Source of the DNA: an uncultured Lachnospiraceae bacterium
GTDB taxonomy: Bacteria > Bacillota > Clostridia > Lachnospirales > Lachnospiraceae
DNA length: 64,000 nt
NCBI GenBank assembly: GCA_947631955.1
Contig: CANRNJ010000002.1
Coordinates: 186,001-250,000 of the forward strand
Direction: 5' to 3'
The notes beneath the pieces are model-generated. The model did not search any database, had not been told where the DNA came from, and was given only the letters and a program-made list of their open reading frames with translations. Position numbers and translations under genes: made by a program. This document shows, piece by piece, positions 8,927 through 17,735 of this stretch (positions are counted from its first letter, which is position 1; the number at the start of each line of letters is the position of its first letter).

Positions 8927-11137
8927 CTACTTACTTGTCAGGTGCATCAGCCTTCCCTGAAAATCGCCCCATAACGGCGGAATATTGATGCCCGCATAGT
9001 GCAGCGTATCGCCTTTGTATTCGGTCTGACGGATCTCCGGCCATTCGTCAGCGTTCTCGATCACATATGTCCTGTCCGGATCCAGTCCCGGTATATGGAT
9101 ACGCCTGCTGTGATAATTGGGCCTGTTCAATACCTGAACATAAGTGACGAGCGCCTCGCTCTTATCCTTGGCCGCCACTACATAGCAATCATACAGCCCG
9201 TTGTCCGCATAATTCGCGATCCGGTAGTAATCCCCTCTCCTGATCAGATCGTTATATTTATGATACATGGCGATCTGCTCCGGGATCATGTCACGGTCCT
9301 CCTGCGGTATTTTGGTCACGTCCAGTTCATAGCCGAACGTTCCCGCAAGCGCCACATACCCTCTGGTCTTAAAAGGCGTCACCCTTCCGATGGCGTGATT
9401 CGGGCAGTCCGATACATGCGCGCCCATAACGGACAGCGGATACACCATCGCCGTGCCGGACTGAATGGAAAGCCGCTCTATCGCATCCGTGTCGTCGGAG
9501 CACCAGATCTGCGGACTGTAATACAGCATACCCGCATCAAATCTGGCGCCGCCGCCCGAACAGTTCTCCAGCAGCAGATGCGGAAATTCGCTTGTAAGCC
9601 TCTCCTGAAGTTCATAGACGGCGAGCACCTGCCGGTGGTACAGTTCGCCCTGTCTGTCCGCCGGAAGTCCGTAACTGCCCAGATCGCTCAGCTGTCTGTT
9701 CATGTCCCATTTGACATATTCGATATTGGCGCTCCGTAAGACGGAAGCGACCATTTCATATACATGGTCCCGCACTTCTTTTCTGGTCAGATCAAGCACA
9801 TACTGATTGCGGGCAAGGCTTCCCGTCCGGCCCGGTACGGCGATCGCCCAGTCGGGGTGCGCACGGTACAGATCGGAATCGGGCGAGATCATCTCCGGCT
9901 CGAACCAGATACCGAACTTCATTCCCAGTTTATTGACCTCATCCACCAGATGTTTAAGGCCGCCTTTCAGCTTGTTCTCATTGACCTTCCAGTCCCCCAG
10001 ACTCGTGTTATCATCGTTCCTGCACCCGAACCAGCCGTCGTCCATGACCAGCATCTCGATCCCCAGTGCAGAGGCCTGTCTGGCGATGCTCAACAGTTTA
10101 TCCGTATCGAAATCAAAATAGGTCGCTTCCCAGTTGTTGATCAGGATCGGCCGTTTCTTGTCCCGGTATTCGCCGCGGATCAGATGGCCGCGGTAAAGAT
10201 CATGAAAACACCTGCTCATGCCGCCGATGCCTTCCGACGAGTAGACGCAGATCACTTCCGGCGCCTGAAAAGAATCTCCCGGCTCCAGTTTCCAACAGAA
10301 ATTATAGGGATGGATCCCCATCATGGCGCGGATGCTGCCGAACTGGTTCTCCTCGATCTGCGCAAGGAAATTGCCGGAGTAGACAAAATTCATGGCATAG
10401 ATATCACCGCTCTCCTCTGTCGTCGATCTCTTCTTCCACGCCATAAACGGATGCTCCTGATGGCTGGACTCGCCGCGGGTTGAAGAAACGCCCTGTTTTC
10501 CCTTCATGATCGTTCTCGTCTGGACCGCGCGTTCCCTCGCCCACGAACCGTGCAGCGTGATCATCTCGTAATCTTCGTTATCCATATCGATGCACGCGGA
10601 CAGCGCCTTGGTCAGATAGATCGATCCCTCACCGTTATTGATGATCCTGACGCTCCTTGCGACAGCGTCATTGTCCGCAAAAATACTGTATGACAGAAGC
10701 ACCTGCAGTCCCAGCAGCTTATCCTCCAGCGTAAGCTCCAAGGTCATACATTCCTCTTCATTTCCGAACGTGGCGGGAAGCCCCTCCAGTTTTTCTTTGC
10801 CCCGATAGATCCTGTGCGACAAATATGACAGGCAGACGGCCGTGTGTCCGCCCTCCGTTCTGACCGTCAGAGCGCCTTCCCTGTAGTCGCCTATGTCATT
10901 GCCCGTGTACTCCGTCGGAAAAGCATCCCAAAAAGAAGTCCTGTCCCTGTTGTTCTTAGAGGGCACAAAAGGAGGTTCCTGCGTACGCATCAGGTATGCC
11001 AGATCGTCGTCCGCCAGTTTCCTTCCGTAATAGATATGTCCGACGAAATTCTCTTCATCCACGATGCCGATACAATAACTTGTATGCGCCGTGTCCAGTT
11101 TAAATACTCTGTTCCGTTCGTTGTAAGTGATATTCAT
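8927..11137 (-). CDS. Alpha-galactosidase, GH36
   Basis: Retaining glycosidase that removes terminal alpha-1,6-galactose from oligosaccharides such as raffinose and melibiose. The 736 residues fit the full-length GH36 architecture: N-terminal beta-supersandwich (to about 330), TIM barrel, and C-terminal beta domain. The nucleophile motif is YVKWDMNR and the acid/base motif is IWCSDDTDAIERL. There is no signal peptide, so it is cytoplasmic and acts on imported sugars. A single gene with its own promoter; no transporter is adjacent. The ATG at 11137 has an AAGGAGCAGG ribosome binding site. Confidence 0.93.
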   Translation of the reverse strand: MNITYNERNRVFKLDTAHTSYCIGIVDEENFVGHIYYGRKLADDDLAYLMRTQEPPFVPSKNNRDRTSFWDAFPTEYTGNDIGDYREGALTVRTEGGHTAVCLSYLSHRIYRGKEKLEGLPATFGNEEECMTLELTLEDKLLGLQVLLSYSIFADNDAVARSVRIINNGEGSIYLTKALSACIDMDNEDYEMITLHGSWARERAVQTRTIMKGKQGVSSTRGESSHQEHPFMAWKKRSTTEESGDIYAMNFVYSGNFLAQIEENQFGSIRAMMGIHPYNFCWKLEPGDSFQAPEVICVYSSEGIGGMSRCFHDLYRGHLIRGEYRDKKRPILINNWEATYFDFDTDKLLSIARQASALGIEMLVMDDGWFGCRNDDNTSLGDWKVNENKLKGGLKHLVDEVNKLGMKFGIWFEPEMISPDSDLYRAHPDWAIAVPGRTGSLARNQYVLDLTRKEVRDHVYEMVASVLRSANIEYVKWDMNRQLSDLGSYGLPADRQGELYHRQVLAVYELQERLTSEFPHLLLENCSGGGARFDAGMLYYSPQIWCSDDTDAIERLSIQSGTAMVYPLSVMGAHVSDCPNHAIGRVTPFKTRGYVALAGTFGYELDVTKIPQEDRDMIPEQIAMYHKYNDLIRRGDYYRIANYADNGLYDCYVVAAKDKSEALVTYVQVLNRPNYHSRRIHIPGLDPDRTYVIENADEWPEIRQTEYKGDTLHYAGINIPPLWGDFQGRLMHLTSK

Positions 11138-11214
11138 GTCCTGCTCCTTCGCAAAAAATATGCATGGCCGCGCCGCGCGGTGATCTGACAGCCAGACCGT
11201 TGACTTTTGACTCC

Positions 11215-11243
11215 ATTATAGCAATATCTGTCCGGAATGGGAA
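11215..11243 (-). promoter_or_regulatory. Extended -10 promoter of the alpha-galactosidase gene
   Basis: On the minus strand TGCTATAAT gives a perfect -10 (TATAAT, 11215-11220) with an extended TGN element. The -35 position (TTCCCA, 11238-11243) is poor, so it probably relies on the extended -10 or an activator. The leader is about 70 nt. Confidence 0.6.
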
Positions 11244-11276
11244 GAAAAATGTACGCGGTTCAGCGCAAGGTTATTA

Positions 11277-11304
11277 TTGAAAGATGATGGGATTGTGATA
11301 AAAT
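11277..11304 (+). promoter_or_regulatory. Promoter of the AEC transporter gene
   Basis: TTGAAA (11277-11282), 16 bp, TAAAAT (11299-11304), about 55 bp before the ATG at 11367. It is back-to-back with the alpha-galactosidase promoter. Confidence 0.6.
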
Positions 11305-11366
11305 AGAGAGAATGGAACGGCCGCCAAAGGCCGCCATGTGCGGATCCGCACGGAAACGGAGCATCC

Positions 11367-12329
11367 ATGAGTATTACAGTTGTATTACAGCAGATGATCA
11401 TGATCTTTTTACTGATCGGGACCGGAATGTTATTATATAAGAAACAGATCCTGACCGAACCGGCTTCCAGACAGATCTCCGGTATCATCGTCAACGTGAC
11501 CAATCCGGCGCTGCTGATCTGTTCCGCCCTGTCGGACGGCCCCAAGGCGTCGCTGGCGGATCTGGGAAAAGCTTTCTGCGCATATGCCGTCATATTTGCC
11601 CTGCTGATCGCGGTCGGCTTCCTGATCCCCCGCATCCTCCGCGTGCCGGTCCATGAGCATTATTCCTATCAGCTGCTGACCGTATTCGGCAATGTGGGAT
11701 TTATCGGGATCCCTCTTGCATCGGCCGTGCTGGGGACGGGATCGCTGATCTTTGTATCCATTTTCAATCTTATTTTTAATATACTGATCTATACGTTCGG
11801 CATTTCTCTTTTGTCGCACGCAAAAATGCGCCGGGCGGATCCTGCCGCCGACGCGTCCGGTCTTGAAAGATCTTCTGTCTGGGAGCGCTCCAGGAAACTG
11901 ATCAACGTCGGCACGATCTCCGCGGCTGCGACGATCATACTCTACTTAAGCGACGTCCAAGTGCCGAAGATCGTTTCTTCTACCCTCACTTATATGGGGC
12001 AGTCCACAACGTTTCTGTCCATGATCGTACTGGGTGTTTCCGTAGCGCAGATGTCCCCGAAAGACATCTTCACACACCCCAGACTGTACGGCTTTACCCT
12101 GCTTCGCCAGATACTGGTCCCCATCGGATTTATCCTGTTAGCGAGACCTTTTATCTCCAATACGCTGATATTGAACACGCTCGCCCTGATGCTGGCAGTT
12201 CCCGCGGCCAACATGCCGCTGATGCTCTCCAAACAGATGCAGATGGAAACCGACACGATCTCGCAGGGGATCATATTGACCACGATACTGAGCCTGCTGA
12301 CCATCCCCATTGTGAGTCTGGCGCTGTAG
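11367..12329 (+). CDS. AEC family transporter (auxin efflux carrier fold)
   Basis: Predicted ten-helix membrane permease of 320 residues. The N-terminus places hydrophobic helices around GTGMLLYKK and NPALLICSAL; a central polar loop lies at about 150-180, and a second set of helices ends with AVPAANMPLMLSKQMQ. Bacterial AEC proteins export or exchange organic acids such as malate, but the substrate cannot be read here. It is convergent with the Rrf2 gene, only 8 bp between stop codons, so the long minus-strand operon and this gene have little room for a terminator. Functional linkage to the sulfur operon is possible but unproven. Confidence 0.85.
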   Translation: MSITVVLQQMIMIFLLIGTGMLLYKKQILTEPASRQISGIIVNVTNPALLICSALSDGPKASLADLGKAFCAYAVIFALLIAVGFLIPRILRVPVHEHYSYQLLTVFGNVGFIGIPLASAVLGTGSLIFVSIFNLIFNILIYTFGISLLSHAKMRRADPAADASGLERSSVWERSRKLINVGTISAAATIILYLSDVQVPKIVSSTLTYMGQSTTFLSMIVLGVSVAQMSPKDIFTHPRLYGFTLLRQILVPIGFILLARPFISNTLILNTLALMLAVPAANMPLMLSKQMQMETDTISQGIILTTILSLLTIPIVSLAL

Positions 12330-12337
12330 CCTGTGTT

Positions 12338-12775
12338 TTATATCACATAATAATCCGTCTGCAGCTCCTCCTGCCATTCCTGCATATCCTGCAGGGTAAT
12401 GCTTTCCAATACTTCCTGCACGGCCTCGTCCAGCCTCTGCCACAGGATGTAGCTGACGCAGGCGCTCTTATTCTCGCACGGGATGCCGTTTACTCCGACG
12501 CAGTCCGTAGGCGACAGATCCCCTTCCACCGCCCTCAGGATCTTCCCAACCGTATATTTCTCCGGCCGGTCGGTAAGAACATATCCGCCGTGCGGTCCCC
12601 TGACGCTTTTTACCAGAGAAGCCTTATTCAATACGCCGATGATCTGCTCCAGATATTTTTCCGATATATTCTGTCTTTTGGCGATATCTCTGACGCTCAC
12701 CGGTTCTCCGTTATCGTAAGTCGCCAGATCCAGCATTATTTTGATGGCATATTTGCCTTTTGTAGATATTTTCAT
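12338..12775 (-). CDS. Rrf2 family regulator with NsrR-like cysteine triad
   Basis: A 145-residue winged-helix regulator. The N-terminus (MKISTKGKYAIKIMLDLA), the helix ISEKYLEQIIGVLNKASLVKS and the wing VRGPHGGYVL are typical of Rrf2. Cysteines at 92, 100 and 106 (C-X7-C-X5-C) match the spacing of [Fe-S]-binding NsrR-type members, unlike the cluster-free sulfur regulator CymR. It is the last gene of the nitrogenase-like/cysK operon, 13 bp after the ABC ATPase gene, so it probably controls that operon in response to Fe-S status, redox state or sulfur supply. That role is inferred from position. Confidence 0.9.
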   Translation of the reverse strand: MKISTKGKYAIKIMLDLATYDNGEPVSVRDIAKRQNISEKYLEQIIGVLNKASLVKSVRGPHGGYVLTDRPEKYTVGKILRAVEGDLSPTDCVGVNGIPCENKSACVSYILWQRLDEAVQEVLESITLQDMQEWQEELQTDYYVI

Positions 12776-12788
12776 TGATTCCCCTGTT

Positions 12789-13541
12789 TTAAATCACATA
12801 ATCAAAATCCTGAATAAACCTTGCCAGAAATTTTCGGGTCCTTTCCTCCCGCGGCTTTGTAAAAATCACGTCCGGCGGACCCTGCTCCACGATCACACCG
12901 CCGTCCATATAGATCACCTTTGTGGAAACGTCCCGCGCAAACGCCATTTCATGCGTTATGATAACCATCGTCGTACCTTCTTTGGCCAGAGCCTTGATGG
13001 TATCCAAGACCTCCCCGACCAGTTCCGGGTCCAGCGCGGACGTCGGTTCGTCGAAGAAAATGACATCCGGGTTGACGGCCACCGCTCTGGCAATACCGAT
13101 CCTCTGCTGCTGTCCGCCGGAAAGTTCGCACGGATAATAGTCCGCCCGATCCGACAGCCCTACTCTTTCCAACGCCGCGGCCGCGATTTTTTCCGCTTCT
13201 TTCTTGGACAGTCCATGCCCTGCCGTCAGACCCAGCGATATATTTTCCAAAGCCGTCTTATTTTCAAAAAGGTTATAATTCTGAAAAACAAACGCCGTCT
13301 TCTGCCTGATCTGACGCGCTGTTTTCTTGGAATGGACATGAAGATCCACGCTCAGATCTCCCAATTCCATATGACCGGAATCGGCCCTTTCAAAAAACTC
13401 CAGACATCTGAGCAGCGTTGTTTTGCCCGACCCGCTCGCGCCTAAAACGGCGACCACATCCCCTTTGTCCACTTCAAAGCTGACGCCCTTCAACACTTCA
13501 TTTGTTCCAAACGACTTTTTGACATTCTGTACTTTCAGCAC
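12789..13541 (-). CDS. Amino-acid ABC transporter ATP-binding protein
   Basis: A 250-residue polar amino-acid type ATPase of the GlnQ/TcyC/TcyN class. Walker A is GASGSGKTT (about residue 34), the signature is LSGGQQQR, and Walker B is [14 protein letters not shown], followed by the switch His in VIITHEM. It energises the two permeases encoded upstream in the same operon. It lies 43 bp after the second permease gene. Linkage to cysK and the Rrf2 gene suggests a sulfur-containing amino acid as cargo. Confidence 0.93.
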   Translation of the reverse strand: MLKVQNVKKSFGTNEVLKGVSFEVDKGDVVAVLGASGSGKTTLLRCLEFFERADSGHMELGDLSVDLHVHSKKTARQIRQKTAFVFQNYNLFENKTALENISLGLTAGHGLSKKEAEKIAAAALERVGLSDRADYYPCELSGGQQQRIGIARAVAVNPDVIFFDEPTSALDPELVGEVLDTIKALAKEGTTMVIITHEMAFARDVSTKVIYMDGGVIVEQGPPDVIFTKPREERTRKFLARFIQDFDYVI

Positions 13542-13584
13542 TTTCTTGTCCTCCCCGAATCTGTCGGTCTTTTTTTCTGTCTGG

Positions 13585-14301
13585 TTATGTAGAAGAATGA
13601 ACTCCCCTTCTGTACACGGACATTCTGTTTTCCAACAGATGCATCATTTTCTCCACAACCGCGATCACAACGATGTAAATGACGAATACGCATAGATAAG
13701 CCTCAAAATATCTGAGCACATCTCCGCCTAAGATCTTGGCTTCTCCGGTGATTTCCGTCACGGACATCATAAAGGCCAGCGATGTCGCCTTGATCAGATC
13801 GACTACGATATTTCCTATAACGGGCATTGCGGCGCAGATCACCTGCGGAAAGAGGATATGGATGAATACCGCCGATTCACTCATCCCCATCGACAGACCG
13901 GCCTCCCGCTGTCCCTGATGTACGCTCTGCATCCCGGCTCTGACCGCCTCCGCAACGGATACCGACGCCGTAAGCGACAGCGCGATGTATGCGTACCAGA
14001 CCGGATCGATATCGTATACGTTGATATCCAGTCCGGCTTTCTCGATAAAAGCAGCCGCCGCATACGGCGCCAGATTATAAATCACATAGATCTGAAGAAG
14101 CATCGGCGTCCCCCGGATCAGCGACATATAGATCCGGCACAGCGGGCTCAGCACTTTGATGCGCCTGTTGATTGCCAGCGCCATCAAAAGTCCCGCAGCG
14201 AACGCAACAGCAAACGCCACCACGGTCAGCTTAAGCGTGACCGGAAGAAATGCCGCGATCTTCGGAAGCGCGCTTACAATAAAAGAATAATCGATATTCA
14301 T
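13585..14301 (-). CDS. Amino-acid ABC transporter permease (2)
   Basis: A 238-residue polar amino-acid permease of the HisM/GlnP class with about five membrane segments. The EAA loop, [23 protein letters not shown], is well conserved and contacts the ATPase. It overlaps the preceding permease gene by 4 bp (ATGA), implying translational coupling. The two permeases differ in sequence, so the transporter is probably a heterodimer, as in the B. subtilis TcyLM system. Confidence 0.92.
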   Translation of the reverse strand: MNIDYSFIVSALPKIAAFLPVTLKLTVVAFAVAFAAGLLMALAINRRIKVLSPLCRIYMSLIRGTPMLLQIYVIYNLAPYAAAAFIEKAGLDINVYDIDPVWYAYIALSLTASVSVAEAVRAGMQSVHQGQREAGLSMGMSESAVFIHILFPQVICAAMPVIGNIVVDLIKATSLAFMMSVTEITGEAKILGGDVLRYFEAYLCVFVIYIVVIAVVEKMMHLLENRMSVYRRGVHSST

Positions 14302-15026
14302 GCGACACCTCCCGATAACTTCCGCAGACTGCGGCGCGCTTTAGCCGGGTCCATTTTTTTCTCAAGGATATGAAATAACTTTTCTATGGCAAGCGAAACC
14401 GGCCAATAGATCAACGTAAGCGCAAGATACATATCCACGGCGTATACGTTGATGCTTCTCGCCGAGAGATAATAAGCCTGTCCCAACACATCCCTGAGCC
14501 CGATCGTGTATGCAAGCGCTCCCTCTTTCATGAGAAAGATGATCATGTTGCCGATGTTTGGGATCGCTCTTTTAACCATCTGCGGGAGCAGTATAAACCA
14601 AAAGGTCTGCAGTTCCGTCATTCCGACGGAAAGTCCCGCCTCGCGCTGCCCCGCCCGGAGCGACTCATACGCCGACCGGATCACTTCCGAGGAGGACGCC
14701 CCAATAAAAAGCGAAAACGTGATACAGACAAAAAATACCGGCGACATCCTGTTAAGAGCATCTCCCACCCGGCCTCCCAGCATGGCCGGCAGTCCGTAAT
14801 ATACCAAAAACAAAAGTACGATGGACGGCGTGCACCTGAGCACCGTAACATACAAAGATGCAATGGCGGCAAGTATTTTGATCCTGCTCTTCCGAAGACA
14901 TACGATGCCTGCTCCGATCATAAATCCTATTACGAGCGACACTGTCACATACAACAGTGTCACCCGCAGGTAAGGGAGGGATTCTATAAAAAAGTATTTT
15001 ACTTTTTCGACTTCGACCGTCCTCAT
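14298..15026 (-). CDS. Amino-acid ABC transporter permease (1)
   Basis: A 242-residue permease paired with the next gene. Membrane segments are evident from about residue 15, and the EAA-type loop reads [26 protein letters not shown]. It overlaps the solute-binding protein gene by 4 bp upstream and the second permease gene by 4 bp downstream. This tight coupling makes the four ABC genes one module inside the larger nitrogenase-like operon. Confidence 0.92.
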   Translation of the reverse strand: MRTVEVEKVKYFFIESLPYLRVTLLYVTVSLVIGFMIGAGIVCLRKSRIKILAAIASLYVTVLRCTPSIVLLFLVYYGLPAMLGGRVGDALNRMSPVFFVCITFSLFIGASSSEVIRSAYESLRAGQREAGLSVGMTELQTFWFILLPQMVKRAIPNIGNMIIFLMKEGALAYTIGLRDVLGQAYYLSARSINVYAVDMYLALTLIYWPVSLAIEKLFHILEKKMDPAKARRSLRKLSGGVA

Positions 15027-15880
15027 TCAAGTACCTCAAAAACATTGAATCCGTAAAATTCAACTGACAGTTCTTCCAGTGTGCCGTCATCTTTCAGGGT
15101 CTTCAAAGCGCCGCTGACCTTTTCCGTCAGATCGTCTTCTCCCTTGGCAATGATCGGATAGGTGTCTACCGGAATGGTCCTTTTGTAGGAAAGCGTATCG
15201 TTGAGCATATGCAGATCTCCATCCTCGGCGACTACCAGCGCGTCATAATAATTGCCGGGAAAGAAAGCAAAGTCATATCTTCCTTCCGCCACTAAACTCA
15301 GACAGTCCACAAAAACATTGGGATCGGAAGAATACGTAAGTTCAAATCCGGCATCCGGATGCTCCGCGATATACTGCTCCAGCTGATACGCCAATCCGTC
15401 GCCCGGCATGACCGGCGCAGGACTCATCTTGAGCTCGGAGGCCTGATCCAGCGTGGTAACGTCCGCCCTGTCTTTGGTCACTACGAGTCCGCAGGGCGAA
15501 GCGCCCATAGGATTCTCAGGTATATTGTAGTTTTCCGCCCGCTCCTCTGTATAAAAGGAGTTGGTGATCGCGATCTGGTATTTGCCTGTGGAAAGACCGG
15601 TAAACGCCGCGTCCTGTTCCGCCTCGTTAAATACAAACGTATACTCCGGAAGCAGTTCATCCACTTTTCTCATGACCTCGATCTCGTATCCGGTGCGGTT
15701 GCCTTCATCGTCCGTGTAAGCCAGCGGATAATTGTTGGGCGGCGCCACTACCTGAATCACGGCCGCGCCGTCATCGGCCTGCGACGAAGCGCTCTGCTGC
15801 GCATCCGTGCCGCATCCTGCAAGGATTCCTGTCAGGCTGCTTACAATCAATACTGTTGATATCACTTTATTCCATTTCAT
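15023..15880 (-). CDS. Amino-acid solute-binding lipoprotein (SBP family 3)
   Basis: Membrane-anchored substrate receptor of 285 residues. The signal peptide ends in a lipobox, ILAGC, near residue 22. The mature region has the family 3 pattern: PLAYTDDEGNRTGYEIEVMRKVDE, then AITNSFYTEERAENY. I chose ATG 15880, which has GAGGAG eight bases upstream, over an upstream TTG. It lies 45 bp after the nifX-like gene. Family 3 receptors bind polar amino acids. The context (cysK, Rrf2, nitrogenase-like reductase) suggests a thioether or disulfide amino acid such as cystine or S-methylcysteine; that specificity is inference. Confidence 0.9.
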   Translation of the reverse strand: MKWNKVISTVLIVSSLTGILAGCGTDAQQSASSQADDGAAVIQVVAPPNNYPLAYTDDEGNRTGYEIEVMRKVDELLPEYTFVFNEAEQDAAFTGLSTGKYQIAITNSFYTEERAENYNIPENPMGASPCGLVVTKDRADVTTLDQASELKMSPAPVMPGDGLAYQLEQYIAEHPDAGFELTYSSDPNVFVDCLSLVAEGRYDFAFFPGNYYDALVVAEDGDLHMLNDTLSYKRTIPVDTYPIIAKGEDDLTEKVSGALKTLKDDGTLEELSVEFYGFNVFEVLE

Positions 15881-15925
15881 AATTTTTCTCCTCTGCAAAG
15901 GCTGGCTGCCTTTGTCTTTACCGTT

Positions 15926-16306
15926 TTACTTGTCCCGATTTCTGTTGATATAATCATAAAGAACCGACAAAAGTTCACGGACTTCTCCCTCTTGCTCCAA
16001 TACTTCGATCCCGCTGCGGAGCAAGATCCTTGACGGAAACGGGCCGATCTTGACTACGAGCAAATATTGACAGTCCCGCAGGATCTGGCACACTTCCTGT
16101 AAAAACTCTTCGTTTCTGGCATGGCAGCCGCCCCCGCAGCCCTCATAACCGCTTGTATCTGGAAACGCACGCTGTCCTTCGATACGGAAATTGCCGCTGC
16201 CGTCTTCCAACACATAAACCGTCACGTTCTTTGCCGCTCCGAAATGCAGATCGCAATGGATCCCGTCGCTGGTAGCCACCGCTGCTTTCACTGTCTTATC
16301 GCTCAT
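15926..16306 (-). CDS. NifX/NifB C-terminal-like cofactor-binding protein
   Basis: A 126-residue stand-alone domain of the dinitrogenase iron-molybdenum cofactor-binding family. It shows the family features VAVATSDG, HFGAAKNVTVYVLED, a central Cys-rich loop with CGGGCH, and VVKIGPFPSRILLRSGIEV near the C-terminus. Such proteins carry cofactor precursors between NifB and the catalytic subunits. The neighbouring NifB-like protein lacks this domain, so the two may do separately what a fused NifB does. ATG 16306 has GGAGG about seven bases upstream; 16318 is an alternative. It lies 27 bp after the nifK-like gene. Confidence 0.85.
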   Translation of the reverse strand: MSDKTVKAAVATSDGIHCDLHFGAAKNVTVYVLEDGSGNFRIEGQRAFPDTSGYEGCGGGCHARNEEFLQEVCQILRDCQYLLVVKIGPFPSRILLRSGIEVLEQEGEVRELLSVLYDYINRNRDK

Positions 16307-16345
16307 CATATCCTCCATTCTTCATACAGACCCCGGCCCGGTGCG

Positions 16346-17713
16346 CTAAATGGCATCGTCCTCGCCATGGGTCGTATTGGTAATCATACCTTTGCGGAAC
16401 AATCCGGTATAAATGTCTTCGATCAGGGTAAGGGCGCCGGCATAACCGATATAGGTCTTTGACAGCACCACCTGATCCGTGATCGGGATTCCGTAGTATA
16501 CCAGAATACTGTTGGTCTGTTCCGCCAATTCCTTATCCCAGCTGCTGCCCAATATCAGGGATTTGTTTTTTCTCTCCGCTATTTTTTCTGCGATGTCCGC
16601 TCTGATCAACGCGTTATCTCCTTCTACGACCAGAGTTTGCGCCAGTCCTTCTCCTGCCGCGGACAACGCCTGTTCCACAAGCTGTTTTGCCGAAGCGTCC
16701 GGTTCGTCGAACTCATAAAATGAAACCACGTTCATTCCCAGTTCTTTCGTCAGAAAATCCGCCGCGCCCACACCGTATTCCGCGTCCGATACGATATAGG
16801 CATCATAGGGCAGATAGCTTGCAAAATCGGAGAAAAGATCTCCCAGCGAAACAAAATATTTCTTGTACCGCGCTTCCTCTTGCGCTATAAAATCTTCCAC
16901 AGCCGCTTCGTCCATATGAAGCGCCGCGGCAACTCTTCTCAAAAAAGCGCTCGTTGCCTTCAGCCCGATGGGAAGGACCGGTTCGTGGATATAAGGCGTC
17001 TGATATTTTTTCTCACACAGTTTCGCCGCATCAAGCCCGACCCACGGGGACAGTACGATATTCAGCTCCGCATTGGGAATATCCTGCCATTCCGAAACGC
17101 CGCCGCTTTCATAGCCAAACAAAACGTTTACTTCCAGTCCAAGTCCGGTCAGCAGACGTTTGATCTCATGCAGATCGCCCCGCCATCTGGGATTTTGGTA
17201 CGGTATCACGGAAAAAACGTTGACCAGTCCTTTCCTGACTTCCGGCTCGCGGTCACCTACATACTGGTCGATAAGCGCCTCTATCACCAATTCATGCCCG
17301 ACATAGTTATTGCCGCGGAAACCCGCCGTGTCCACTCCGATTACCGGCTTGCCCTCCGCCGCATGGTTCCTGGCGGTCTGTTTGACATCGTCGCCCACGA
17401 TTCCGGCGGTACATCCCGCAAGGACTACATACAGATCGGCATCCATCACCTGAAGCGCAGCGTCTATCAGCTGCCCAAGCTTCTTCTCTCCGCCGAACAC
17501 CACCTCGTTCTGGGAAGAATTCGTGCAGGGGATCTGGCCGCCTCCGGTATAGCCCTCGCCCTGATATCCGGAACCCGGACCCATATATGCAAACTGTCTT
17601 GAGGAACATCCCGGACCGGCATGGATAACAGGCACGGCTCTCTCGATACCCAGTACGGTCTGTTGTGCGCCCAGCGCACAAGTATATTTTGCTTCCTGTA
17701 CAATACGGCCCAT
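16346..17713 (-). CDS. Nitrogenase-like component 1, beta (NifK-like) subunit
   Basis: A 455-residue nitrogenase component 1 protein. Three cysteines match the P-cluster ligands of NifK: Cys12 (KYTCALGA), Cys36 (VIHAGPGC) and Cys101 (VLAGCTAGIVGDDV). It lacks the long N-terminal extension of true NifK. It lies 22 bp after the nifD-like gene, and together they should form an alpha2beta2 reductase fed by NifH. NifEN scaffolds share this fold, but there is no second D/K pair in the window, so this pair is more likely catalytic. It is inferred to act on a sulfur compound rather than N2. Confidence 0.88.
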   Translation of the reverse strand: MGRIVQEAKYTCALGAQQTVLGIERAVPVIHAGPGCSSRQFAYMGPGSGYQGEGYTGGGQIPCTNSSQNEVVFGGEKKLGQLIDAALQVMDADLYVVLAGCTAGIVGDDVKQTARNHAAEGKPVIGVDTAGFRGNNYVGHELVIEALIDQYVGDREPEVRKGLVNVFSVIPYQNPRWRGDLHEIKRLLTGLGLEVNVLFGYESGGVSEWQDIPNAELNIVLSPWVGLDAAKLCEKKYQTPYIHEPVLPIGLKATSAFLRRVAAALHMDEAAVEDFIAQEEARYKKYFVSLGDLFSDFASYLPYDAYIVSDAEYGVGAADFLTKELGMNVVSFYEFDEPDASAKQLVEQALSAAGEGLAQTLVVEGDNALIRADIAEKIAERKNKSLILGSSWDKELAEQTNSILVYYGIPITDQVVLSKTYIGYAGALTLIEDIYTGLFRKGMITNTTHGEDDAI

Positions 17714-17735
17714 TGTCTATCTCTCCTATCCTTTT

